A stretch of 64,000 bases of DNA, taken from assembly GCF_030817835.1 (NCBI RefSeq), contig NZ_JAUSZR010000001.1, positions 434,001-498,000 on the forward strand, in the 5' to 3' direction. The position numbers and the translations under genes were made by a program. Below the pieces are notes generated by a model. That model saw only the letters and a list, made by a program, of their open reading frames with translations. It did not search any database and was not told the DNA's origin. The stretch comes from Pseudarthrobacter sp. W1I19. GTDB lineage: Bacteria > Actinomycetota > Actinomycetes > Actinomycetales > Micrococcaceae. Below, piece by piece: positions 1-11,835 of the stretch; the stretch's first letter is position 1, and each line of letters starts with the position of its first letter.

Positions 1-31
1 CCGCCAACGTGTGACGTTCCCTTGAGTACGG

Positions 32-59
32 AGCCCCGGCCAGTTACCCGGCCGGGGCT
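32..59. terminator. Strong hairpin, terminator of an upstream transcript
   Basis: A perfect 10-bp G+C-rich stem (AGCCCCGGCC paired with GGCCGGGGCT) with an 8-nt loop. It lies before the promoter of the glycine operon and probably ends transcription of a gene that lies left of the window. Bases 1-14 could be the tail of such a gene (an in-frame TGA at 12-14), but too little is present to call it. Confidence 0.75.
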
Positions 60-137
60 TCCGCTCGTATCGGCTCAAGGGAGCGCGCGACGGCGGGAGG
101 TGGCGCCATCGTCTGCCCGCCTGAAACCGGCCCTCGT

Positions 138-167
138 TTTGCATCCCGCCCCAACGTCCTGTAATCT
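138..167 (+). promoter_or_regulatory. Putative promoter of the glycine riboswitch-gcvP operon
   Basis: TTTGCA at 138-143 and TAATCT at 162-167 are separated by 18 bp and resemble a housekeeping -35/-10 pair. A start site near 174 would place the transcript 5' end about 35 nt before the first glycine aptamer. This is motif reading only; no transcript data are available. Confidence 0.45.
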
Positions 168-209
168 GTGAGCCGTGTCACCCACCAGTGGCACGTGCTT
201 ATGATCTGC

Positions 210-405
210 GGCGGGAGAGTCCTGCCGGTACGTTCTGCAGGCGCCGTAGGAGCAAATCCTCCCCAGGAATCTCTCAGGCCCACGTACCGCCGCGGCAAGG
301 CAACTCTGGAAAGCAGTCCGGGCAACCGGGCTCACCGACGGTGCAAGCGGCGCCCTGCGAAACGGCAGGACAACGCAAAACTCTCAGGTCCAATACAGAG
401 CGGGG
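210..405 (+). ncRNA. Tandem glycine riboswitch
   Basis: Two consecutive glycine aptamers can be read. Aptamer 1 (about 210-316) has GGGAGAG at 213, the matching CTCTCAGG at 271-278 and the closing CTCTGGAAAG at 304. Aptamer 2 (about 319-405) has a CACCGACGGTGCAAG-type core at 333 and a second CTCTCAGG at 381-388. The order and spacing match the known cooperative tandem glycine riboswitch that turns on glycine-cleavage genes. It sits directly upstream of gcvP, which is the family's usual place. A reading frame runs open through it but is not coding. Confidence 0.93.
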
Positions 406-421
406 AGGAACCCGAATCAAC

Positions 422-439
422 GTGGTGCTCCGGCACCAC
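422..439 (+). promoter_or_regulatory. Hairpin between glycine riboswitch and gcvP RBS
   Basis: GTGGTGC and GCACCAC form a perfect 7-bp stem with a TCCG loop, starting 17 nt after the second aptamer and ending 10 nt before the GGAG ribosome-binding site at 449-452. There is no U-tract after it, so it is a better candidate for part of an expression platform, or an mRNA 5' structure near the RBS, than for a terminator. Its role is inferred from position. Confidence 0.45.
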
Positions 440-460
440 CTGAATTATGGAGTTCCTCTT

Positions 461-3343
<2,883 letters not shown>

Positions 3344-3347
3344 TCCC

Positions 3348-4481
3348 ATGACTGAGAACTACACCGCGCTGTATGAGCAGCACAAGATTGCCGGCGCCTC
3401 CTTCACGGACTTCGGCGGCTGGCAGATGCCCCTGAAATACAGCTCCGAACTGGCCGAGCACCACGCCGTGCGCAACGCCGCCGGCCTGTTCGACCTCTCC
3501 CACATGGGCGAAGTCTGGGTCTCAGGCCCCGACGCCGCTGCATTCCTCGATTACGCACTGGTCGGCAAGCTGTCCGCCGTTGCCGTGGGCAAGGCAAAGT
3601 ACTCGCTGATCTGCCAGGAAGACGGCGGCATTATCGACGACCTCATCTCCTACCGCTTGGCCGAAGACAAGTACCTGGTGATCCCCAACGCCGGAAACGC
3701 TGCGGTGGTTGCCGCTGTGCTGGCCGAGCGTGCCGCAAACTTCGATGTCACCGTGGAGGACGTGTCCGCCGAGACCTCGCTGATCGCCGTCCAGGGACCG
3801 AACGCCGAAGCCATCCTCCTGAAACTGGTTCCCGCCGCGCAGCACCCGCTGGTGACGGAGCTGAAGTACTACGCCGCTGTTGAGGTAGGCATCGCCGTCA
3901 ACGGTACTGTCCAGGAACTGCTGCTGGCCCGCACCGGTTACACCGGCGAGGACGGCTTCGAGATTTACATCCCGAACGAGGACGCCGCCGGCCTGTGGGA
4001 CGGGTTGCTCGAAGTCGGCGCCGGCCACGGGCTCATCCCCGCAGGCCTGGCCTGCCGCGACTCGCTCCGCCTCGAAGCCGGCATGCCGCTCTACGGAAAC
4101 GAACTCTCCCGTGAAGGCAACCCCTACGCCGCCGGACTGGGCCCGGTTGTGTCGCTCAAGAAGGAGTCCGACTTCGTGGGCAGGGCCGTGCTGGCCGAGC
4201 TCAAGGAACTGGGCGCCGGTTCCACTTCCGGCCGCAAGCTCGTGGGCCTCAAAGGCCTGGGCCGCCGCGCCGGCCGCAGCCACTACCCCGTTCTCAAGGA
4301 CGGCAACGTAGTGGGCGAGGTGACTTCAGGCCAGCCGAGCCCTACCCTCGGCTACCCGATCGCCCTGGCATACGTCGACGTCGAACACTCAGCACCCGGA
4401 ACCGCCCTGGACATCGACCTCCGCGGCAAGGCAGAGCCGTTCGAAGTAGTAGAGCTCCCGTTTTACAAACGCCAGAAGTAA
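3348..4481 (+). CDS. gcvT: Aminomethyltransferase, glycine cleavage T-protein
   Basis: The 377-residue T-protein releases ammonia from the aminomethyl-lipoyl GcvH intermediate and transfers the methylene group to tetrahydrofolate. The start ATG at 3348 has GGAAGG at 3334-3339 in front. The N-terminus MTENYTALYEQHKIAG and DFGGWQMPLKY, with GLFDLSHMGEV and the RDSLRLEAGMPLYG block, are diagnostic of GcvT rather than other folate-binding YgfZ/sarcosine-oxidase relatives. Length fits the family. It begins four bases after gcvP and is followed by a perfect REP palindrome before gcvH. Confidence 0.96.
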   Translation: MTENYTALYEQHKIAGASFTDFGGWQMPLKYSSELAEHHAVRNAAGLFDLSHMGEVWVSGPDAAAFLDYALVGKLSAVAVGKAKYSLICQEDGGIIDDLISYRLAEDKYLVIPNAGNAAVVAAVLAERAANFDVTVEDVSAETSLIAVQGPNAEAILLKLVPAAQHPLVTELKYYAAVEVGIAVNGTVQELLLARTGYTGEDGFEIYIPNEDAAGLWDGLLEVGAGHGLIPAGLACRDSLRLEAGMPLYGNELSREGNPYAAGLGPVVSLKKESDFVGRAVLAELKELGAGSTSGRKLVGLKGLGRRAGRSHYPVLKDGNVVGEVTSGQPSPTLGYPIALAYVDVEHSAPGTALDIDLRGKAEPFEVVELPFYKRQK

Positions 4482-4488
4482 CGGACCT

Positions 4489-4534
4489 GGGTTTCGACAG
4501 GCTCAACCACCGGTGGTTGAGCCTGTCGAAACCC
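4489..4534. repeat. Perfect 46-bp REP palindrome between gcvT and gcvH
   Basis: Two 23-base arms are exact reverse complements; the left arm reads GGGTTTCGACAGGCTCAACC then ACC. It begins 8 nt after the gcvT stop. A transcript would fold into a 23-bp hairpin, which could dampen read-through or protect the upstream mRNA from 3' decay. The same element recurs at 6335 and, as single arms, at 3307 and in the array at 22477-22718. Confidence 0.9.
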
Positions 4535-4545
4535 TCGCGGCCCAT

Positions 4546-4592
4546 CCAAACGCTCTCTCAATTAATGCGGGTTTAAACCAAACGCTCTCTCA
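4546..4592. repeat. 15-bp direct repeat upstream of gcvH
   Basis: CCAAACGCTCTCTCA occurs at 4546-4560 and again, identically, at 4578-4592, a 32-bp period. The spacer contains GTTTAAAC, a rare AT-rich palindrome in this GC-rich window. It lies between the REP palindrome and the gcvH start. It may be a second repeat type or a binding site; the sequence does not decide. Confidence 0.7.
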
Positions 4593-4622
4593 CTTTTCAC
4601 ACACCTAACTAAGGAAATACAC

Positions 4623-5006
4623 ATGGCGAAAGTTGTTGCTGAACTCAAATACTCGGCCGAGCACGAGTGGATTGCTTCTGACGGATCCGGGCCCACCGGC
4701 GTCGGAATCTCCGCAGTGGCTGCCGAAGCCCTGGGCGACATCGTGTACGTGGACCTGCCCGAGGTTGGCTCCACGGTGACCGCGGGGGAGACCTGCGGCG
4801 AGGTGGAATCCACCAAGTCGGTCTCGGACCTCTACGCACCCGTGACCGGCGAAGTGGTGGAGATCAACGACGAAGTGGTCTCCGATCCCGCCCTGATCAA
4901 CAACGATCCCTACGGCGCCGGCTGGCTCTTCAAGGTGGCCGTCACCGAAGAGGGCCCGCTGATGTCCGCCGAAGAGTACGCAGCAGCCAACGGCGGCGAG
5001 CTGTGA
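4623..5006 (+). CDS. gcvH: Glycine cleavage system H protein (lipoyl carrier)
   Basis: The 127-residue H-protein carries the lipoyl group that shuttles the aminomethyl moiety between P-, T- and L-proteins. The lipoyl site is lysine 65 in [20 protein letters not shown], the expected hammerhead turn. ATG at 4623 follows AAGGAA about 10 nt upstream. Its stop overlaps the glyA start by four bases, so translation is probably coupled. The lipA gene downstream could supply its cofactor. The dihydrolipoamide dehydrogenase (L-protein) is not in the window, as usual for that shared subunit. Confidence 0.97.
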   Translation: MAKVVAELKYSAEHEWIASDGSGPTGVGISAVAAEALGDIVYVDLPEVGSTVTAGETCGEVESTKSVSDLYAPVTGEVVEINDEVVSDPALINNDPYGAGWLFKVAVTEEGPLMSAEEYAAANGGEL

Positions 5007-6328
5007 GCGCCACTGCCGCAACAGCGGCCTTTGAGCAGGTAGTCTCCCCGTCGCTGGACGCCGACCTGTCCGCCCTGGACCCCGAGATCGCCGCGAAGAT
5101 CGACGACGAACTCACCCGCCAGCGTGACGGCCTGGAGATGATCGCCTCCGAGAACCACACCGCCGTCGCCGTGATGCAGGCGCAGGGCTCGGTGCTGACC
5201 AACAAGTACGCCGAAGGCTACCCGGGCAAGCGCTACTACGGCGGCTGCGAGCACGTGGATGTCATCGAACAGCTCGCCATCGACCGGATCAAGGCGCTGT
5301 TCGGCGCGGAGTTCGCCAACGTGCAGCCACACTCCGGCGCCCAGGCCAACGCCTCGGTGATGCACGCGCTGATCAAGCCGGGCGACACCATCATGGGCCT
5401 GAACCTGGCTCACGGCGGCCACTTGACCCACGGCATGAAGATCAACTTCTCCGGCAGGCTCTACAACGTGGTGCCGTACGGCGTCCGCGAGGACACCCAC
5501 ACGGTGGACATGGCCGAGGTGGAGCGTCTGGCCCAGGAGCACAAGCCGGCGCTGATCGTGGCCGGCTGGTCCGCCTACGCCCGGCAGCTGGACTTCGCCG
5601 AGTTCCGCCGCATCGCCGACTCCGTTGGCGCCTACCTGATGGTGGACATGGCGCACTTCGCCGGCCTCGTGGCCGCAGGGCTGCACCCGTCGCCCGTGCC
5701 GCACGCGCACGTCACCACCTCCACCACGCACAAGACCCTCGCCGGTCCGCGCGGCGGCATCATCCTGACCAACGACGCCGGCATCGCCAAGAAGATCAAC
5801 TCTGCGGTGTTTCCCGGTCAGCAGGGCGGCCCGCTGGAGCACGTGATCGCCGGCAAGGCTGTAGCGTTCAAGATCGCCGGATCCGCCGAGTTCAAGGAGC
5901 GCCAGGGGCGAGTCCTGGCCGGCGCCCGGATCCTGGCCGAGCGCCTGGTCCAGCCCGATGTCAGCGCCAAGGGCATCAGCGTGGTCTCCGGCGGCACCGA
6001 TGTGCACCTGGTCCTCGTTGACCTGCGCAACTGCGAGCTCGACGGCCAGCAGGCCGAGGACCGGCTCGCGGCCATCGACATCACGGTGAACCGCAACGCC
6101 GTGCCGTTCGACCCCCGCCCGCCGATGGTCACGTCCGGCCTGCGCATCGGCACGCCCGCGCTGGCCACCCGCGGGTTCGGCGAGGACGCCTTCCGGGAGG
6201 TTGCGGACATCATCGCCGAGGCATTAACGGCCGACGCCGATGCAGACCTTTCGGGCCTGCGTCACCGAGTCGAGGCCCTCGCCGCCGCCCACCCGCTCTA
6301 CCCGGGCGTCGCCGACGTCGCTAGTTGA
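5003..6328 (+). CDS. glyA: Serine hydroxymethyltransferase
   Basis: The 441-residue PLP enzyme interconverts glycine plus 5,10-methylene-THF and serine plus THF. It uses GTG at 5003, overlapping the gcvH TGA (GTGA). Diagnostic stretches are [28 protein letters not shown] and the PLP-lysine motif [15 protein letters not shown] with lysine 244. Length is slightly above the usual 420 because of a short N-terminal extension. In this operon it consumes the methylene-folate produced by GcvT to convert a second glycine into serine, which sdaA can then deaminate to pyruvate. Confidence 0.97.
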   Translation: MSATAATAAFEQVVSPSLDADLSALDPEIAAKIDDELTRQRDGLEMIASENHTAVAVMQAQGSVLTNKYAEGYPGKRYYGGCEHVDVIEQLAIDRIKALFGAEFANVQPHSGAQANASVMHALIKPGDTIMGLNLAHGGHLTHGMKINFSGRLYNVVPYGVREDTHTVDMAEVERLAQEHKPALIVAGWSAYARQLDFAEFRRIADSVGAYLMVDMAHFAGLVAAGLHPSPVPHAHVTTSTTHKTLAGPRGGIILTNDAGIAKKINSAVFPGQQGGPLEHVIAGKAVAFKIAGSAEFKERQGRVLAGARILAERLVQPDVSAKGISVVSGGTDVHLVLVDLRNCELDGQQAEDRLAAIDITVNRNAVPFDPRPPMVTSGLRIGTPALATRGFGEDAFREVADIIAEALTADADADLSGLRHRVEALAAAHPLYPGVADVAS

Positions 6329-6334
6329 GCACCA

Positions 6335-6378
6335 GGTTTCGACAGGCTCAACCACCGGTGGTTGAGCCTGTCGAAACC
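6335..6378. repeat. Perfect 44-bp REP palindrome between glyA and sdaA
   Basis: Two 22-base arms (left arm GGTTTCGACAGGCTCAACC then ACC) are exact reverse complements. It is the same element as at 4489-4534 and lies 7 nt after the glyA stop. Both full palindromes of the window are thus inside one operon, each directly after a stop codon. Confidence 0.9.
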
Positions 6379-6415
6379 CCCTGAACCACCGCACCTCTTC
6401 TGTTAGGAATCGCGC

Positions 6416-7843
6416 ATGGCTGTTGGAGTCTTTGACCTCTTTTCCATTGGCATCGGGCCTTCCAGTTCCCACACTGTGGGCCCGATGCGGGCTGCTGCCG
6501 TTTTTGCGGAGGAGCTCAAAGGCCTGGGCAAGCTCGCGGACGTGGCGTCGCTGCGGGTGGACCTTTATGGTTCGCTCGCGGCGACCGGCCACGGGCACGG
6601 CACCATGACCGCAGTCCTGCTGGGGCTGGAGGGGTTCCATCCGGAGCTGATCCTGCCTGACGAGGTGGAGGAACGGCTGGCCGCAATCGCCGATACCGGC
6701 ACGCTGCAGCTGGCTGGTGCGGTCCCGCTGCCGTATGGGGTGAAGGACATGGTGCTGCGGCCGCTGACCGTCCTTCCCCGGCACACCAACGGCATGACGT
6801 TCACGGTGTCCGACGCCGAGGGCAACGTCCTGCACACCGCCACGTTTTTCTCGGTGGGGGGTGGTTTCATCGTCCGCGAGGGCGAGGAGGACGCGGCACA
6901 GCAGGAGCTCGAGGAATCCAAGAAGGAACTGCCGCTGCCCTTCCGCACCGCCGCCGAGCTGCTGGAGCACTGCCGGGCAACCGGCCTGGGCATCAGCGAC
7001 GTGATGCGGGTCAATGAGGAGGACAGCCGCACTCCCGACGAGATCCGCGAAGGCCTGCTGCATATCTGGTCGGTGATGGAGGACTGCGTGGCCACCAGCC
7101 TGAAGCGCGAAGGCGTGCTGCCCGGGGGACTGAAGGTCCGCCGTCGGGCGCCGGACTGGTACGACCGGCTGAAAAAGGAAAGTTCACGGCCTGACAGTGA
7201 AGGCCAGGACGAGGACTTCTATGACCAGAAGTATTGGCAGGAGTGGGTTAACTTGATCGCGCTGGCGGTTAATGAGGAGAACGCCTCCGGCGGCCGGGTG
7301 GTCACCGCCCCCACCAACGGTGCGGCCGGGATCATCCCGGCGGTGCTGTTCTACGCGCTGCATTTCGCGCCGGGGATGGAGAACGCGTCGCAGGAGGACC
7401 GTGACGACGTTGTGGTGAAGTTCCTGCTCGCCGCCGGTGCGGTGGGGGTGCTGTACAAGGAGCAGGCGTCCATTTCCGGGGCTGAGGTGGGCTGCCAGGG
7501 CGAGGTGGGATCGGCGTCGTCCATGGCAGCGGCGGGACTGGCCGAGGTGATGGGCGGAACACCGGCCCAGGTGGAAAACGCGGCCGAGATCGCGATGGAA
7601 CACAACCTGGGCCTGACCTGCGACCCCATCGGCGGCCTGGTCCAGGTGCCCTGCATTGAACGGAACGCGATCGCGGCGGCGAAGGCGATCAACGCCGCGA
7701 AGATGGCGCTCTGGGGCGACGGTTCCCACCGGGTCTCGCTCGATGAGGTCATTGTGACCATGCGCGAGACCGGCAAGGACATGAGCTCCAAATACAAGGA
7801 AACGGCCATGGGCGGCCTCGCCGTCAACGTCGTCGAATGCTGA
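6416..7843 (+). CDS. sdaA: L-serine ammonia-lyase (serine deaminase), single chain
   Basis: The 475-residue enzyme deaminates L-serine to pyruvate and ammonia using an oxygen-sensitive 4Fe-4S cluster. The N-terminal beta domain starts with [18 protein letters not shown], and the C-terminal alpha domain has [17 protein letters not shown] and [15 protein letters not shown], which include the cluster cysteines. This fused single-chain form is about 455-475 residues in other bacteria. ATG at 6416 has AGGA about 8 nt upstream. It completes the route from glycine to pyruvate with the four genes before it. Confidence 0.96.
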   Translation: MAVGVFDLFSIGIGPSSSHTVGPMRAAAVFAEELKGLGKLADVASLRVDLYGSLAATGHGHGTMTAVLLGLEGFHPELILPDEVEERLAAIADTGTLQLAGAVPLPYGVKDMVLRPLTVLPRHTNGMTFTVSDAEGNVLHTATFFSVGGGFIVREGEEDAAQQELEESKKELPLPFRTAAELLEHCRATGLGISDVMRVNEEDSRTPDEIREGLLHIWSVMEDCVATSLKREGVLPGGLKVRRRAPDWYDRLKKESSRPDSEGQDEDFYDQKYWQEWVNLIALAVNEENASGGRVVTAPTNGAAGIIPAVLFYALHFAPGMENASQEDRDDVVVKFLLAAGAVGVLYKEQASISGAEVGCQGEVGSASSMAAAGLAEVMGGTPAQVENAAEIAMEHNLGLTCDPIGGLVQVPCIERNAIAAAKAINAAKMALWGDGSHRVSLDEVIVTMRETGKDMSSKYKETAMGGLAVNVVEC

Positions 7844-7856
7844 AGGAAGTACGGAA

Positions 7857-8876
7857 ATGACATTGGCACCTGAAGGCCGGAAGCTGTTGCGCGTGGAACA
7901 GCGCAACTCTGCTGTTCCGGTGGAGCGCAAGCCGGAGTGGATCAAGGCCAAGGTCCAGATGGGCCCGGAGTTCGTGGGGCTGAAGAACCTGGTAAAAAAA
8001 GAGGGCCTGCACACGGTGTGTGAGGAGGCCGGCTGCCCCAACATTTTTGAGTGCTGGGAGGACAAGGAAGCCACGTTCCTGATCGGCGGGTCCGAGTGCA
8101 CCCGGCGGTGTGATTTCTGCCAGATCGATACCGGCAAGCCCTCCCCGGTAGACATGTTCGAACCCACCAAGGTGGCCCGGTCCGTGCAGGCCATGCAGCT
8201 GCGCTACGCCACCGTCACCGGTGTTGCCCGGGACGACCTGGCGGACGAGGGCGTGTGGCTGTACGCCGAGACGGTCCGGAAGATCCACGAGCTGAACCCG
8301 GGCACCGGGGTGGAGCTGCTGATCCCGGACTTCTCCGGCAAACCCGAGCACATCGCCGCGATCTGCGATTCCAAGCCCGAGGTGTTCGCGCACAACGTGG
8401 AGACCGTGCCGCGGATTTTCAAGCGGATCCGGCCGGCGTTCCGGTATGAGCGGTCCCTGGATGTGATCACGCAGGGCCGGAGCCTGGGCATGGTGACCAA
8501 GTCCAACCTGATCCTGGGCATGGGCGAAACCCGCGAGGAGATTTCCGAAGCCCTGCGTGACCTGCATGAGGCCGGGTGTGACCTGATCACCATTACCCAG
8601 TACCTGCGCCCGAGTGAGCGGCACCTGCCCGTGGACCGGTGGGTCAAGCCGCAGGAATTCGTGGACCTGCAGGACGAGGCCACCGAGCTGGGCTTCCTGG
8701 GCGTGATGTCCGGCCCGCTGGTCCGTTCCTCCTACCGGGCCGGCCGGCTCTGGGCCACCGCCATGCGGAAGAAAGGCCGCGACATCCCCGCCGAACTCGC
8801 CCACATCGCCGAGGGCATCCAGGACTCCGGGACCACCCGCCAGGAAGCCAGCTCACTGCTCGCCGCCACGGCGTGA
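7857..8876 (+). CDS. lipA: Lipoyl synthase (radical SAM)
   Basis: The 339-residue radical-SAM enzyme inserts two sulfur atoms into octanoyl groups on carrier proteins such as GcvH. Both 4Fe-4S sites are visible: the auxiliary cluster cysteines 55, 60 and 66 ([12 protein letters not shown]) and the SAM-cluster CTRRCDFC (81, 85, 88). The C-terminal SSYRAG contributes the conserved serine region. It begins 13 nt after sdaA. No lipB is present here. Its place in the glycine operon suggests it serves GcvH lipoylation; whether a second lipA copy exists elsewhere cannot be seen from this window. Confidence 0.95.
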   Translation: MTLAPEGRKLLRVEQRNSAVPVERKPEWIKAKVQMGPEFVGLKNLVKKEGLHTVCEEAGCPNIFECWEDKEATFLIGGSECTRRCDFCQIDTGKPSPVDMFEPTKVARSVQAMQLRYATVTGVARDDLADEGVWLYAETVRKIHELNPGTGVELLIPDFSGKPEHIAAICDSKPEVFAHNVETVPRIFKRIRPAFRYERSLDVITQGRSLGMVTKSNLILGMGETREEISEALRDLHEAGCDLITITQYLRPSERHLPVDRWVKPQEFVDLQDEATELGFLGVMSGPLVRSSYRAGRLWATAMRKKGRDIPAELAHIAEGIQDSGTTRQEASSLLAATA

Positions 8877-8930
8877 TGTGCCGGCGGCTAAACGGAACTG
8901 ACCCCAAGACCTGATGCATAGACAGGACCA

Positions 8931-9767
8931 ATGATGTTCCCCGTTAGAATCGAAATCATCCCTGCCCAGGGAATCGTGGAGCAGGTGCAGGCTCTGGTGC
9001 CAGCGACCACCACACTCAGTGTGACCTGCCTGCCGCATCACGGCATCGAGCGGACGCTGCGCACCGCCGTGGAGCTGAGCGACGCCGGCTACAACGTGGT
9101 GCCGCACCTCGCCGCCCGGAGCATCAGCAGCCGGGCTGGGCTCACGGAGATTGTCCGCGGCTGCGAGGCAGCGGGTATCCGCGAAGTCTTCGTTATTGGG
9201 GGAGACCGGAAGGAGGCCGCCGGCGTCTACGGCTCGGCGCTTCCGGTCCTCGAAGACATCGCGCAGTACACCGGCGGCACCATGCGGGCGGGCGTGGCGG
9301 GGTACCCTGAGGGCCACCCTGGGGTGAGCCCGGTGGATCTGCTGGATGGGTTGCTGGCCAAGCAGCACCTGGCCTCGCACGTGGTCACCCAGATGTGCTT
9401 CTCCGCGGGAAAAATCCAGGACTATGCGGCGCTCCTGCGCCGCGAAGGCGTCCGTTTGCCCGTATGGGCGGGTGTGGCCGGGACCGTCCCGCGGACCAAG
9501 CTGGTGGCACTCGCCGCGCAGATCGGCGTCGGAAGCTCCCTGAAATTCCTCAGCCGCAAGGGCCCGCTGGCCCGCAAACTCCTCAGCGGCGACCGCTACT
9601 CGCCGGACAGCCTCATCGCTGGCCTCGAAAGCCAGCCGGGCAGCATCGCCGGCATCCACCTCTACAGCTTCAACAGCCTTGACTCGGTCCCAGCCGGACC
9701 GGAGCACACATCCACTACCGCAGCACTTCAACCAACGATGATTCGAGGAGCAGCACGTGAGCACTAA
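8931..9767 (+). CDS. Divergent methylenetetrahydrofolate reductase-like protein
   Basis: The 278-residue protein resembles the flavin-dependent MetF/MTHFR TIM barrel, which reduces 5,10-methylene-THF to 5-methyl-THF. Visible blocks are SVTCLPHHGIERTL, VVPHLAAR, GIREVFVIGGDR, HVVTQMCFSAGK and WAGVAGTV, in MetF order, but identity to classical MetF is low. The closest style I know is the short unconventional mycobacterial MTHFRs. A second ATG at 8934 sits better spaced from AGGA (8924-8927) and may be the real start. Downstream of gcvT and glyA it would use the C1 units those enzymes form. Its end overlaps the cycA start by 11 nt. Confidence 0.75.
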   Translation: MMFPVRIEIIPAQGIVEQVQALVPATTTLSVTCLPHHGIERTLRTAVELSDAGYNVVPHLAARSISSRAGLTEIVRGCEAAGIREVFVIGGDRKEAAGVYGSALPVLEDIAQYTGGTMRAGVAGYPEGHPGVSPVDLLDGLLAKQHLASHVVTQMCFSAGKIQDYAALLRREGVRLPVWAGVAGTVPRTKLVALAAQIGVGSSLKFLSRKGPLARKLLSGDRYSPDSLIAGLESQPGSIAGIHLYSFNSLDSVPAGPEHTSTTAALQPTMIRGAAREH

Positions 9768-11226
9768 ACCTCCGATTTCCCACCAGGAACCGCACCTGGA
9801 GCGGCAGCTTACCAACCGGCACATCCAGCTGATCGCCATTGGCGGCGCGATCGGCACCGGCCTGTTCATGGGCTCGGGCAAAACCATCTCCGCGGCAGGG
9901 CCGTCCGTCATTTTCGTCTACATGATCATCGGCTTCATGCTGTTCTTCGTGATGCGGGCCATGGGCGAACTGCTGCTCAGCAACCTGAACTACAAATCCT
10001 TCAGCGACTTCGCCGCGGACCTGCTGGGCCCCTGGGCGGGCTTCTTTACCGGCTGGACCTACTGGTTCTGCTGGGTAATCACCGGAATCGCGGACGTGAT
10101 CGCGATCGCCGGCTACTCCAAGGAACTGTGGCCGGGACTGCCGCTGTGGATCCCGGGCCTGGCCACCGTGGCCATCCTCCTGTTCCTGAACCTCGTCACG
10201 GTCAAGGCGTTCGGCGAGACTGAGTTCTGGTTCGCCCTGATCAAGATCATCGCCATCGCGGCGCTCATCATCGTGGGCCTGTTTATGATCTTCACCGGTT
10301 TCCAGTCCGACGCCGGCCCTGCCACCTTTACGAACCTGTGGAGCCACGGCGGGATGTTCCCCAACGAGTTCATGGGTTTTGTGGCCGGCTTCCAGATTGC
10401 GGTGTTCGCGTTTGTGGGCATTGAGCTGGTGGGCACCACTGCCGCCGAGGCGAAGGATCCCGAGAAGAACCTGCCCAAGGCCATCAATTCCATCCCGATC
10501 CGCGTGCTCCTGTTCTACGTGGGCGCCCTGATCATCCTGATGGCCGTCACCCCGTGGACCCAGTTCCAGGCAGGCCACAGCCCGTTCATCGGCATGTTCT
10601 CCCTGGCCGGCCTTGGTGCCGCCGCCACTGTGGTGAACCTGGTGGTGCTCAGCTCGGCCATGTCCTCGGCCAACTCCGGCATCTACTCCACCTCCCGCAT
10701 GGTGTACGGCCTGGCGCAGGAAGGGGACGCGCCGTCGGTGTTCCGCCACCTGTCCACCCGCAAAGTCCCGCAGAACGCCCTGTTCCTCTCCTGCGTGCTG
10801 CTGCTCTCCGGCGTGGTGCTGATGTACGCGGGCCAGGACATCGGCAAGGCCTTCGAAATGGTGACCACCGTGTCCGCCGTCTGCTTCGTGTTCGTCTGGT
10901 CCATCATCCTGGCAAGCTACCTCGCGTTCCGCCGCCGCCGGGCCCACCTGCACGAGGCGTCCAAGTACCGCATGCCCGGCGGGATCCCGATGGTGTGGAT
11001 AGTGTTCGCGTTCTTCGCCTTCGTCCTCTGGGCCCTGACCACGCAGCCGGACACCCTGCTGGCGCTGCTGGTCACACCGGTCTGGTTCCTTGTGCTCGGC
11101 GCCGCATGGCTGGTGCTGCGACGCCGGCCCGCACACCTGGCCCGCTACGAGACGTTCAAGTCCGAGCTTGCCCAGGACCTGGATACCGAGGCGTCCTCCA
11201 TTGGCCGGGACGTCATCCGGCGGTAG
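9757..11226 (+). CDS. cycA: D-serine/D-alanine/glycine proton symporter
   Basis: The 489-residue APC-family permease has the N-terminal block LTNRHIQLIAIGGAIGTGLF and the stretches KTISAAGPS and MRAMGELLLSNLNYKSFSDF, very close to E. coli CycA as I remember it. About 12 hydrophobic segments are visible. The GTG at 9757 is preceded by GAGGAG (9745-9750). It overlaps the MTHFR-like gene. As last large gene of a glycine-riboswitch operon it probably imports the amino acid that the operon degrades. Other AroP/AnsP-type amino acid permeases are the alternative but match less well. Confidence 0.88.
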   Translation: MSTKPPISHQEPHLERQLTNRHIQLIAIGGAIGTGLFMGSGKTISAAGPSVIFVYMIIGFMLFFVMRAMGELLLSNLNYKSFSDFAADLLGPWAGFFTGWTYWFCWVITGIADVIAIAGYSKELWPGLPLWIPGLATVAILLFLNLVTVKAFGETEFWFALIKIIAIAALIIVGLFMIFTGFQSDAGPATFTNLWSHGGMFPNEFMGFVAGFQIAVFAFVGIELVGTTAAEAKDPEKNLPKAINSIPIRVLLFYVGALIILMAVTPWTQFQAGHSPFIGMFSLAGLGAAATVVNLVVLSSAMSSANSGIYSTSRMVYGLAQEGDAPSVFRHLSTRKVPQNALFLSCVLLLSGVVLMYAGQDIGKAFEMVTTVSAVCFVFVWSIILASYLAFRRRRAHLHEASKYRMPGGIPMVWIVFAFFAFVLWALTTQPDTLLALLVTPVWFLVLGAAWLVLRRRPAHLARYETFKSELAQDLDTEASSIGRDVIRR

Positions 11227-11231
11227 GCGCA

Positions 11232-11450
11232 ATGAAACTTAGCGAACCGCACAGCTGGCGGCGCGTCTCCTGGAATGCTCTGCCGCCCGGGCAGTGGGTG
11301 CGGCTTTCCCGCGACGGCCAGCTTCTCGGCTGCGGCGTGGTGGACGGGACCACACCTGACGGCTCCATCATCTGGGTGGTGATGGACGGCTGGGCCGAGC
11401 GGCGGATGTTCCACCGGGATGACTTCGTCAAGGTGGAGATCGCAGGGTAG
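11232..11450 (+). CDS. Small conserved hypothetical protein (72 aa)
   Basis: ATG at 11232, five bases after the cycA stop, opens a 72-residue frame (MKLSEPHSWRRVSWNALPPG..., ending DDFVKVEIAG). It is tryptophan- and arginine-rich, predicted soluble, and reads as a small beta-barrel-like protein rather than noise. A strong terminator follows 15 nt later, so it is the last gene of the glycine operon or a short independent gene. I recognise no family and propose no function. Confidence 0.6.
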   Translation: MKLSEPHSWRRVSWNALPPGQWVRLSRDGQLLGCGVVDGTTPDGSIIWVVMDGWAERRMFHRDDFVKVEIAG

Positions 11451-11464
11451 GCCCCGGACAACGG

Positions 11465-11502
11465 AAGCGGACGACGGCGGGAGGCCCCGCCGTCGTCCGC
11501 TT
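11465..11502. terminator. Terminator hairpin with ACGACGGCGGG core
   Basis: A perfect 17-bp stem (AAGCGGACGACGGCGGG with its complement) and a 4-nt loop, followed by TGCCTTTTT on the + strand. It ends the glycine operon. Nearly the same hairpin is used at 19178, 37961, 46170, 48791 and 59718. Confidence 0.9.
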
Positions 11503-11559
11503 TGCCTTTTTCGCCGTTCCCGTCATTGACCGCCCGCCGCGGACCCGCAACGATGAAGT

Positions 11560-11796
11560 ATGACTGACGCAGCTGATACCGGTGCCCCTTTTGACGACGA
11601 CAGCGCGGAGGAGGTTGACGCCGTGGAGACCGCGGAAAGCATTGCCGAAGAGGTCAAGGACGAGATCCGGCTGGGCCACGTGCAGGACGACGTAAGCCAC
11701 GTGCTGGAGGAACGCTTCGATGAGGCGGGAATCAACCTGCGCCCCGAAGCGGTGGACGACCTTGCCGAGGAAATTGAGCGGGACGCCTCGACCTAG
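11560..11796 (+). CDS. Small acidic hypothetical protein (78 aa)
   Basis: The 78-residue protein is strongly acidic (MTDAADTGAPFDDDSAEEVD, then alternating E/D-rich helices, ending DDLAEEIERDAST). It has no membrane segment or recognisable domain; the charge pattern suggests a soluble helical protein. No clear Shine-Dalgarno precedes ATG 11560. It lies alone between the glycine-operon terminator and a small membrane protein gene. Confidence 0.55.
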   Translation: MTDAADTGAPFDDDSAEEVDAVETAESIAEEVKDEIRLGHVQDDVSHVLEERFDEAGINLRPEAVDDLAEEIERDAST

Positions 11797-11835
11797 TGCC
11801 GCATGCGCGGCCCGGGATTGGCCTAAGCTTCCCCC

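Noticed and set aside
1..14. 3' end of an upstream gene (frame 3 ending at TGA 12-14)
   Set aside because: Only four codons are visible, not enough to call.
188..460. Open reading frame continuing upstream of gcvP for 91 codons
   Set aside because: It runs through the glycine riboswitch and lacks an RBS; the ATG at 461 with GGAG is the family-consistent start.
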